Source: CAYRPN01 sp964426135
Lineage (GTDB): Bacteria > Planctomycetota > Phycisphaerae > Phycisphaerales > Phycisphaeraceae
Length of the DNA: 15,067 bases
NCBI GenBank assembly: GCA_964426135.1
Contig: CAYRPN010000140.1
Coordinates: 1 to 15,067 of the forward strand
Reading direction: 5' to 3'
The notes beneath the pieces are model-generated. The model worked only from the letters and a program-made list of their open reading frames with translations, made no database searches and was not told where the DNA came from. This document shows, one piece after another, positions 1-7,584 of this stretch. Both the position numbers and the translations under genes were made by a program. Every line of letters starts with the position of its first letter. Within the stretch, counting starts at the first letter, position 1.

Positions 1-93
1 GGCAAGCCCGCCGGCTAAATGGGGGACCGCCCATTCGCGAAGTTATTTCGGCCCCATTCCTAAATCGTTCGTTTGTGATCGTTGATCCAACCC

Positions 94-126
94 GGTGCGT
101 CCGCGCCGAGCCTTGACGCACCCTAC
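94..126. repeat. Dispersed GGTGCGTCC...TTGACGCACC repeat, copy 1
   Basis: A 33-base GC-rich unit just downstream of the DUF1501 gene. Its reverse complement matches 5712-5744 at 31 of 33 positions by eye, so it belongs to a dispersed family with at least three arms in this window. It lies 10 bases past the stop codon of the minus-strand gene, a usual place for REP-like elements. It has no T-tract, so a role as an intrinsic terminator is not supported. Confidence 0.7.
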
Positions 127-136
127 CTCGCGCTCG

Positions 137-1585
<1,449 letters not shown>

Positions 1586-1617
1586 GGGTCATCGAGTTGT
1601 TCAGCGGTCGGGCTGAG

Positions 1618-1686
1618 TCTCGCGCAAAGGCGCGAAGCTCGCGAAGAAACACGCTGCCTTTGCGAGCTTTGCGCCTTTGCGCGAGA
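1618..1686. repeat. 29-bp inverted repeat (stem-loop) between DUF1553 and DUF1501 genes
   Basis: Left arm 1618-1646 and right arm 1658-1686 are reverse complements at 27 of 29 positions, with an 11-base loop. Both mismatches are G/A differences that still allow G-U pairing in one RNA orientation. The arms are built from the short unit GCGCAAAGGCGC/AAGCTCGC. It lies inside the 139-base gap between two co-oriented genes and could lower expression of the downstream gene or stabilise mRNA ends. It has no T-run, so it does not look like a classical terminator. Confidence 0.8.
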
Positions 1687-1724
1687 TTCACCGTTCCGTG
1701 CACGGAGCCAACCACGGAGCAGCA

Positions 1725-4577
1725 CTACTCCCGGGTGATGAACTCATCCAGATTCATCAGCGCCCGCGCGACAGCCGTCCACGCGGCGGCTTCGGCATCG
1801 GTCACGCCGGCCGGACGTTTCACTGGCGCGACGAGTTTAGCGCTCGCGGCGTCCGCGGTGAAGCGCTCGCGCTGCAGTTTCAGGTAGTCGAGCAACCGGG
1901 CGGCTTCCTTCTCCGCCGGCGGGCGCGTGAGGCAGAGGCGGAACAGGTGCGCGATGCGGGCCTGATCCGGCCTGGCGATTTCATTCGGGGCGGCAGGCCG
2001 GGCGACTTGAAGTCGCCCCGTCGCCACGCCCTTTTCTGTTTCAGGCCCCTGGCCCCTTGCCCCTGGCGATGGGCCCTCTTCCGCCAGCACCCGCATCGCC
2101 AGGCCCTGCGCCAGTTCGAACATCGTCGCGTCGTTCGCCACGGTCAGCGCCTGCAGCGGCGTGTTGCTGCGCAGCCGCGCGATGCAGGTCTGCGTCATGT
2201 TCGGCACATCAAACGTCGTCAGCAGCGGGTACGGCGCGCTGCGAAAGAAGAACGTGTACATGCCCCGGCGGTAGCGGTCGTCGCCCTTGCTTTCGTTCCA
2301 CGCCTGCTTGTTCTGGGTGAAGTCGTAGACGCCGGCGGGTTGCGGCGGATGCACGCTGGGGCCGCCGATCTTGCGCGAGAGCAGACCGCTGGCGGTCAGG
2401 GCCGCATCGCGCACGATCTCCGCCTCCACGCGCAGCCGCGACTGCCGGCCGAGCAGCTTGTTGTTCGGATCGATCGCAGCAAGATCGGCACGGGTGTGCG
2501 AAGACTGCCGGTAGGTTGCACTCATGACGATGAGCTTGTGCATCGCCTTGAGAGACCAGGGGGAAAGGGCCGAGGGTCCAGGGCCCAGGGCCGAGGCAGC
2601 GGAGGATTTCGGATTTGGGATTTCGGATTTCGGATTGAGCGGAGGTGTCTGCGCGCCGGCCGAACCCCCGGCGGAGCCGGGGGCTAGAGGTTCGATCCCT
2701 TGGCCCTTGGCCCCAGGCCCTAGGCCCTTCTCCTCGCCCTTCTCCTCGCCCTTCTCCCCATGCACAAACGTCCACGCCAGCCAGTCGAGCAGTTCGGGAT
2801 GCGTCGGGCGTGCGCCCTGGGTGCCGAAGTCTTCTTCCGTCTCCACGATGCCGCGCGGGAAATAGCGGGCCCACGTGCGATTCATCACCACGCGCGGCGT
2901 CAGCGGATTCTCCGGCGAAACGAGCCAGCGGGCGAGGTCGAGACGCGACGAAGGAGATTTCGGATTTTGGATTTCGGATTTCGGATTTGAAGAATTGGAT
3001 TCACCCTTGGTCGCTCCACCGCTCGGTCCCTCGGCCTTCTTCGCCATCGCCGGCAGCACCTCCGGCACATCGGGCGTCACGGCGGGGCCGGGGCGCAGAA
3101 AATCACCGCGGATGAACACGAACGACGGCCGCGGCGCTTTCAGCTCACGATAAACCATCACGGACGGCACTTCCTTCTGCGCCTCGTTCAGCGACTTTTT
3201 CGCGGCATCGAGCTTCTTCTTCGCGGCATCGCGGGCCTGCTTGTTTGCCGGCTCGTCCTTGATCGCCTTGAAATCCTTTTCCGTCGCGGCCAAATCTCCG
3301 CGCAGGCTGGCCAGTCGCCTTTCCTGCTCCGGCGTGGGAAACGATGCCGTCGGCCCCGCGCTGTTCTCATCTTCGCAGCCATTGAAAAAAGCGTAGAACT
3401 GGTAGTACTCCTTCTGCGTGATCGGATCGTACTTGTGCGTGTGGCACTGGGCACAGCCGATGGTGAGGCCGAGCCAGACCTGGCCGGTGGTGTTGACGCG
3501 ATCGATCGTGGCTTCGACGCGGAACTGGTCCGCCTTCACGCCGCCTTCCTGATTGATCATCGTGTTGCGATGGAACGCGGTGGCGATGATGGGGGAAAGG
3601 GACGAAGGCACGGAGGGACGAAGGGACGGAGGGTTCGACCCATCAATGTTTCCGCCCTTCCCCTTTGTCCCTTCGTCCCTTTTTCCCTCGGTCCCTTCCC
3701 CCAACAAATCCCCCGCCAACTGCAGAATCGTGAACTCATCAAAAGGCATGTCCGCATTCAGCGCCGCAATCACCCAGTCGCGGTAGGGCCACATCACGCG
3801 CTGGCCGTCCACCGAATATCCGTGGCTGTCGGCATATCGCGCAAGATCCAGCCAGTGCCGGCCCCAGCGCTCGCCGTAGTGCGGCGAGGCGAGGATGCGA
3901 TCGACCAGCCTTTCATAGGCGTTCGCCGACTGGTCGCTTACGAACTCATCCGCCTCTTGCGGGGTCGGCGGGAGGCCGAGCAGATCCAGCGAAAGCCGGC
4001 GAATCAGCGTGTAACGATCAGCTTCGGGCGAAGGCGTCAGGCCTTTCTCCTCCAGCTTCGCGAGAATGAACGAGTCGATCTCGTTGCGCGGCCAGGCCGT
4101 GTCCTTCACCTTCGGCAATGCGGGCCGTTTCACCGGCTGGAACGACCAGTGATCGCTGGTTCGCCGGCCCGTTTCCGCGCCGGCCGCATCGGGCCAGACG
4201 GCGCCTTCGTCGATCCATTTTTTCAAAAACGCGATCTCGGCGGCGCTCAGCCGATCCCCCTTGGGCGGCATGATCTCGTCCGGATCGTCGCCGCGAACCA
4301 TGTGAATAAGTTTGCTCTGCTCCGCCTTGCTGGGCACGATCGCCGCGCCGCTGTCGCCGCCGAGCATGGCGGCGCTCTTCACATCGAGGCGAAGGCCTGC
4401 TTTCTGCTTTTCCGCACCGTGGCAGGCGTAGCAGTGCCTGGCGAAGAGTGGCTGCACATGGCGCGCGAAATCGACCTTGGCGTCAGGGGCCTGCGCGAAC
4501 GCCATGGAGGCAGGCGCCAGAATAAGCGCGGCCGCGAGATGCAAAAAACGCTGTTTCATGCGAACGCTCGAATTCAT
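1725..4577 (-). CDS. Planctomycete cytochrome c-like protein with PSCyt1-DUF1549-DUF1553 domains, carrying in-frame repeat inserts
   Basis: A secreted protein of about 950 residues (numbered from 4577). After a signal peptide (about 1-30, ending A-F-A-Q-A) comes a PSCyt1-type domain with haem motif CYACH (49-53) and a MPPKGD motif. DUF1549 follows (about 162-400; PHYGERWGRHWLDLARYADS, second CxxCH at 375-379), then DUF1553 (about 546-945; MNRTWARYF, DFGTQG..PTHPELLDW). Two CxxCH motifs suggest covalent haem and an extracytoplasmic redox role; the substrate is unknown. An ATG at 4604 is also in frame, but a TATAAT at 4603-4608 overlaps it, so 4577 (GGA six bases upstream) or 4559 is likelier. 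Four stretches of low-complexity repeat-derived sequence interrupt the conserved domains without breaking the frame (residues about 293-329, 519-543, 607-673, 834-862). It lies upstream of the DUF1501 gene, probably as one operon. Confidence 0.93.
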   Translation of the reverse strand: MNSSVRMKQRFLHLAAALILAPASMAFAQAPDAKVDFARHVQPLFARHCYACHGAEKQKAGLRLDVKSAAMLGGDSGAAIVPSKAEQSKLIHMVRGDDPDEIMPPKGDRLSAAEIAFLKKWIDEGAVWPDAAGAETGRRTSDHWSFQPVKRPALPKVKDTAWPRNEIDSFILAKLEEKGLTPSPEADRYTLIRRLSLDLLGLPPTPQEADEFVSDQSANAYERLVDRILASPHYGERWGRHWLDLARYADSHGYSVDGQRVMWPYRDWVIAALNADMPFDEFTILQLAGDLLGEGTEGKRDEGTKGKGGNIDGSNPPSLRPSVPSSLSPIIATAFHRNTMINQEGGVKADQFRVEATIDRVNTTGQVWLGLTIGCAQCHTHKYDPITQKEYYQFYAFFNGCEDENSAGPTASFPTPEQERRLASLRGDLAATEKDFKAIKDEPANKQARDAAKKKLDAAKKSLNEAQKEVPSVMVYRELKAPRPSFVFIRGDFLRPGPAVTPDVPEVLPAMAKKAEGPSGGATKGESNSSNPKSEIQNPKSPSSRLDLARWLVSPENPLTPRVVMNRTWARYFPRGIVETEEDFGTQGARPTHPELLDWLAWTFVHGEKGEEKGEEKGLGPGAKGQGIEPLAPGSAGGSAGAQTPPLNPKSEIPNPKSSAASALGPGPSALSPWSLKAMHKLIVMSATYRQSSHTRADLAAIDPNNKLLGRQSRLRVEAEIVRDAALTASGLLSRKIGGPSVHPPQPAGVYDFTQNKQAWNESKGDDRYRRGMYTFFFRSAPYPLLTTFDVPNMTQTCIARLRSNTPLQALTVANDATMFELAQGLAMRVLAEEGPSPGARGQGPETEKGVATGRLQVARPAAPNEIARPDQARIAHLFRLCLTRPPAEKEAARLLDYLKLQRERFTADAASAKLVAPVKRPAGVTDAEAAAWTAVARALMNLDEFITRE
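1994..2078. repeat. In-frame repeat insert in DUF1553 gene (palindrome plus GC-rich tract)
   Basis: Within the DUF1553 domain near its C-terminus. It holds a perfect 8-bp palindrome GGGCGACT-TGA-AGTCGCCC (2000-2018) followed by a tract of CCCCTGGCCCCTTGCCCC type (2042-2076). The encoded peptide (GPSPGARGQGPE...) is unlike the surrounding domain but shares P-G-A-(R/K)-G-Q-G with the insert at 2560-2759. Boundaries are estimated from where DUF1553-like sequence stops and resumes. Confidence 0.65.
2560..2759. repeat. Composite 200-bp in-frame repeat insert in DUF1553 gene
   Basis: Four repeat types sit side by side: a G-rich tract of GGGCCCAGGGCC type (2561-2595), a GATTTCGGATTT-type block (2605-2636), a perfect hairpin CCCCCGGC-GGA-GCCGGGGG (2665-2683), and a GGCCCTTGGCCC-type tract (2700-2727) running into three copies of the 12-mer CCCTTCTCCTCG (2725-2759, last copy partial). 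The reading frame stays open for about 67 codons rich in G, P, K, E and S. It splits DUF1553 between the LDWLAWTFV and LKAMHKLIV motifs, which are normally close together. Confidence 0.8.
2956..2988. repeat. GATTTCGGATTT repeat block, second copy, inside DUF1553 gene
   Basis: The first 32 bases match 2605-2636 with one mismatch (31/32). On the coding strand it reads as the peptide NPKSEIQNPKS; the other copy reads NPKSEIPNPKS, in the same frame and orientation. It lies in the linker just before the conserved start of DUF1553 (LDLARWLVSP). Confidence 0.8.
3591..3702. repeat. Purine/pyrimidine inverted-repeat insert in DUF1549 region
   Basis: A left arm of GGGACGAAGG-type units (3591-3633) and a right arm of CCCTTCGTCCC-type units (3654-3702) are imperfect reverse complements, so the stretch can fold into one long hairpin with a loop of about 20 bases. 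It encodes a G/E/K/D-rich then S/P-rich peptide of about 37 residues. It sits between LAGDLL and ATAFHRNTM, where family members normally have a loop of only about eight residues. Confidence 0.75.
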
Positions 4578-4602
4578 GCGTAATCCAAGGTCAGGCCCGG
4601 TC

Positions 4603-4608
4603 ATTATA
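4603..4608 (-). promoter_or_regulatory. Candidate -10 box (TATAAT) for the DUF1553-DUF1501 operon
   Basis: The minus strand reads TATAAT exactly here, within the divergent intergenic region. The matching -35 region (about 4625-4632) is poor. Transcription would start near 4596, which excludes the in-frame ATG at 4604 and favours the start at 4577 or 4559. Confidence 0.4.
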
Positions 4609-4689
4609 GAGTTGACGCTTCGAGCCTTGGCGTTTCGTTTCTAGCGGGCGATCAGGGCCGCCGATAGGATGGCAGCCGGCAAACTCAGC

Positions 4690-4695
4690 AAGGAG
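4690..4695 (+). promoter_or_regulatory. Ribosome binding site AAGGAG of the DUF6807 gene
   Basis: AAGGAG ends five bases before the ATG at 4701. This favours that ATG over the in-frame ATG at 4713, which would also give a usable signal peptide. Confidence 0.75.
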
Positions 4696-4700
4696 TCCAC

Positions 4701-5675
4701 ATGGTTCCCTACATGCGACGTGCGTTGTTTCTGGCTGCAATTCTGGCCTGCGCGATGATGCCGCGGGGGGCCTTCGCGGCCGAGGCCGCCTCCGCCGAGA
4801 CCACCGGCAAGACCATCAAAGTGAGCTTCAACGGCAAGCCCTTCGCCGGCTACTACGGCGAAGGCTACGCCAAGCCGGTGATCTATCCGATCATCGGGCC
4901 GCATGGAATCCAGATGACGCGCGACTGGCCGATGAAGGACGGCACGCCCGGCGAGGCGAAGGATCACCCGCATCAGAAATCGCTCTGGTACACCCACGGC
5001 GATGTGAACGGTGTGGACTTCTGGGCCGAGGGCGCAGCCAAGGGCAAGATCGCGCAGGACGGCGCGGCCAGCGTCAAGAGCGGCGGCAAAGACGGCATCG
5101 CCACGGTGAAGGTGGATACGAGAAACAAGTGGCTCACCGCCGACGACAAGACGGTGCTCACCGATGAAAGGTCGGTGACCTTCATGAGCCTGGGCAATGA
5201 TGAGTCGGCGATCGATTTTCAGATCACGCTCATTGCCTCGCACGGCGATGTGAAATTCGGCGACACCAAGGAAGGCACGATGGGCATCCGCACGAATCCG
5301 GCGTTGCACCTGAAAGGCACAGGCGCCAAGGGCAAAGCGGTGAACAGCGAAGGCGTCGGGGGAGCCGCGATCTGGGGCAAGCAGGCGAAGTGGGTCGACT
5401 ACTGGGCGGAAATCGACGGCAAGACCGTGGGCGTCGCGATCTTCGATCATCCCGGCAACCCCCGTCACCCCACGCACTGGCACGCGCGGGACTACGGCCT
5501 GATCGCGGTGAATCCCTTCGGCATCGGCAATTTTGAAAAGGGAAAACCGAAGAACGCCGGCGAAATGGTCATCAAGAACGGCGACAAGGCGACATTCAAG
5601 TATCGCTTCCTCTTTCACAAGGGCGATGCGAAGGAAGGCAAGATCGCGGATCGCTTCGCGGAATTTGCCAAGTGA
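4701..5675 (+). CDS. Secreted DUF6807 ('PmoA-like') family protein
   Basis: A 324-residue protein with an N-terminal signal peptide (about 1-27; MRRALFLAAILACAMM then G-A-F-A). The mature part matches the DUF6807 family (PF14100), recognisable by DHPHQKSLWYTHGDVNGVDFW-type sequence at about 88-108, EGTMGIRTNP, and WVDYW...FDHPGNPRHPTHWHARDYG before NPFG. Several conserved His residues (DHPHQ, HPTHWH) could form a metal or carbohydrate site; this is inference. Members are often labelled 'PmoA', but this protein has no membrane helices of particulate methane monooxygenase and should not be read as methane oxidation. In planctomycetes such proteins are often found among sugar-metabolism and DUF1553-type genes (from memory). 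It is divergently oriented from the DUF1553 gene. Length is typical and no defects are seen. Confidence 0.9.
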   Translation: MVPYMRRALFLAAILACAMMPRGAFAAEAASAETTGKTIKVSFNGKPFAGYYGEGYAKPVIYPIIGPHGIQMTRDWPMKDGTPGEAKDHPHQKSLWYTHGDVNGVDFWAEGAAKGKIAQDGAASVKSGGKDGIATVKVDTRNKWLTADDKTVLTDERSVTFMSLGNDESAIDFQITLIASHGDVKFGDTKEGTMGIRTNPALHLKGTGAKGKAVNSEGVGGAAIWGKQAKWVDYWAEIDGKTVGVAIFDHPGNPRHPTHWHARDYGLIAVNPFGIGNFEKGKPKNAGEMVIKNGDKATFKYRFLFHKGDAKEGKIADRFAEFAK

Positions 5676-6120
5676 GATGAATGGGCGGACGTTGGGAGCA
5701 ACGGCTTTGACGCAGGGTGCGTCAAGGCTTGGCGCGGACGCACCGCGTTGGGCGTCCGTGTACCGATGGTGCGTCCGCGCGGACTTGACGCATCCTGCGT
5801 CGATGCTTCTGCGTTGTTCATCCACGGATTCCGAATCATCTGAATTCTGTCAACCTCACGTTCGCCAATACCTTTCACCGTCGATTCGGCTAAGATTCCA
5901 ACTCGCGGTCGAGCAGGACCGTGCCCGCCGGCGAATGGATGCGCCTACCCTCCTCCATTTCGCCTCCACCGTTACGGCCGAGAGTTGGCTGCTGCGCGTT
6001 TTCTGTCGCCATCAGTCTTGCGAAAGCGGCGATGGCGGTTCCGTGTCGGCTGGAATGCGCAATCGTCGCCTCGCGGAAGTAGTGTGGTTCCGCCGATAAC
6101 CGTGAATCCATGCCCCTTGA
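5676..6120. other. 445-bp intergenic region upstream of the efflux operon
   Basis: It holds the inverted repeat at 5704-5806 and then about 310 bases with no convincing gene. Open frames crossing it on both strands have no recognisable domains or start signals. A short dyad GCGGAA...TTCCGC lies at 6073-6093, close to the efflux start. The promoter of the efflux operon is presumably here, but no clear -35/-10 pair could be picked. Confidence 0.6.
5704..5806. repeat. Long imperfect inverted repeat built from the GGTGCGTCC...TTGACGC unit (copies 2 and 3)
   Basis: Left arm 5704-5744 and right arm 5768-5806 are reverse complements apart from a two-base gap and several mismatches; the loop is 23 bases. 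The left arm also contains a small perfect palindrome TTGACGCA-GGG-TGCGTCAA (5707-5725). The left arm matches the copy at 94-126 in 31 of 33 positions. It starts about 28 bases after the DUF6807 stop codon. Confidence 0.75.
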
Positions 6121-7551
6121 ATGCCGATGTCTAAGCCAGTGAAACGAACTCGTCATACCGGTCATGTTTCCATCTGGTGGAAGCTGGTGGTTGCGGCGGT
6201 CGCCGTGACCGCGCTGGGCGCGGTGGCCGTGGTGGGATACCGCCGGTCGAAGGAATCGCAGTTGAATCTGGTGGTGCCGGTGATCAAGCCGCAGGTGGTC
6301 CGCACGTCCGGTCTGGAGACGCGCACGTACACGGTGACGGATGCGTTTTATGGTCGCATCAGTGCGAACGCGGAGTTGAACATGTCGTTCCAGATTGTGG
6401 GCCGGCTGGCGTCGCTGGGCGAACACGAAGACCAGGTGCTGAAGGAGAACGACACGGTGCAGAAAGGCGACATGATCGCCACGCTGGAGTTGTCGCGCTT
6501 CATCGCCGCCGAGGCGCAGGCCAAGGCGATGCAGAATGAAGCCGACGCCGAGCGCAGCGCCGCGGACGCACTGGTGCAGCAACTGGTGGCTCAGTTCGAC
6601 GACGCCGACCGCGAATACAAGCGCGTCAAGGATTTGCAGGCAAAGATCGCCACCGCTCAGCGGGAGGTCGACCGCGCCGAGACGGCGGTGAAGGTCGCCA
6701 AGGCGCAGGTGGATGCCGCCAAAGCGCGGCTGGCGCGGGCGCAGGCGTCGTATGAGTCCGCCAAGGCGGCGCTCACCGTGGCCCAGGTGAATGTGCGCGA
6801 CGCCAAGCTGTTCGCTCCGATCACGGGCAAGGTGGCGTCAGTGCCCTTTGAAGTCGGCGCCATGGTGCGTCCCGGCGAAGTCGTGATGCGGCTGGTGGAC
6901 CTGACGAAGGTGAAGCTGGTGATCGGCGTGGTGGAGCGCAAGCTCACGCAACTGAGCGAGGGCCAGCGCGTGCGCGTCGAGGTGCAGGCGATCCAGGCGG
7001 ACGCCCGCGCCACCGGCGGCGCGGGGGCCGAGGCGAAGGCGTGGTACGGCGTTGTCCGCATGGTGCCGCCGGCGGCCAATCCGGTCACCGGCCTGTTCGA
7101 TGTCGAGGTCGAGATCGAGAACAAGGACGGCGCGCTGAAGCCCGGCATGATCGGCAAGGCGATCGTGTCCCTGCGCGAGAACACGAAGGTGGTTTCGATC
7201 CCGGCCGATGCCGTGCGCCGCCGGGGCGACAAGATCGTCGCCTACTTCGTCACCGAAGGGTTTCCCATCGGGCTCGACCTGGGCGCGATCGGCCAGACCA
7301 AACTGAACACGCCGACCACGGTGGTTCGCGAAGTGGTGTTCGAGAACGCCGTGCTGGAGAACGACCATTACCTGGTGTTCGACGTGCCCGCCGGCATCAC
7401 GCAGATCGTCGTGGAAGGCCAGACGCGCATCGCCGACGGCAAGCCCGTCACGGTGGTGCAGGGCGATCCGGTGTTCGCCGCGCCGTCGATCACCTCGGCG
7501 GAGCCGGACATTCTTCCCGGCATCACTCCGGGCATCCGCAACGATCCCTGA
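6121..7551 (+). CDS. RND efflux membrane-fusion (periplasmic adaptor) protein, HlyD/AcrA family
   Basis: A 476-residue adaptor that would link the inner-membrane RND pump to an outer-membrane channel. It has one N-terminal membrane anchor (about 19-40, after W-W-K) and no lipobox, a lipoyl-like half near 85-120 (GRLASLGEHEDQVLKENDTVQKGD), and a long Ala/Lys/Glu-rich coiled coil (about 125-225). The second lipoyl half follows (LFAPITGKVASVPFEVGAMVRPGEVV, about 236-262), then beta-barrel and membrane-proximal domains (AVRRRGDK). The ATG at 6121 is used; an in-frame ATG two codons later is equally possible, and neither has a clear Shine-Dalgarno. The pump gene starts 33 bases after its stop, so the two are an operon. 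The substrate cannot be told from sequence. Confidence 0.93.
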   Translation: MPMSKPVKRTRHTGHVSIWWKLVVAAVAVTALGAVAVVGYRRSKESQLNLVVPVIKPQVVRTSGLETRTYTVTDAFYGRISANAELNMSFQIVGRLASLGEHEDQVLKENDTVQKGDMIATLELSRFIAAEAQAKAMQNEADAERSAADALVQQLVAQFDDADREYKRVKDLQAKIATAQREVDRAETAVKVAKAQVDAAKARLARAQASYESAKAALTVAQVNVRDAKLFAPITGKVASVPFEVGAMVRPGEVVMRLVDLTKVKLVIGVVERKLTQLSEGQRVRVEVQAIQADARATGGAGAEAKAWYGVVRMVPPAANPVTGLFDVEVEIENKDGALKPGMIGKAIVSLRENTKVVSIPADAVRRRGDKIVAYFVTEGFPIGLDLGAIGQTKLNTPTTVVREVVFENAVLENDHYLVFDVPAGITQIVVEGQTRIADGKPVTVVQGDPVFAAPSITSAEPDILPGITPGIRNDP

Positions 7552-7584
7552 TGCGTCGTGGACGCGTCGTGATGAGAGACTGCC

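Noticed and set aside
1..18. Possible C-terminal end of an upstream plus-strand gene (frame reads G-K-P-A-G-stop)
   Set aside because: Only five codons are visible, and an early stop is expected by chance.
2684..2700. tRNA remnant (GGTTCGATCCC resembles a T-arm; a similar stretch lies at 15028-15038 on the minus strand)
   Set aside because: No acceptor, D or anticodon arms could be built around either site.
4701..5675. Methane monooxygenase subunit PmoA
   Set aside because: The family label is misleading; the protein is soluble and secreted and has no membrane helices or other pmo genes nearby.
5533..6099. Possible gene crossing the 445-bp gap before the efflux operon
   Set aside because: It starts inside the DUF6807 gene, runs through an inverted repeat, and its tail shows no domain or start signal.
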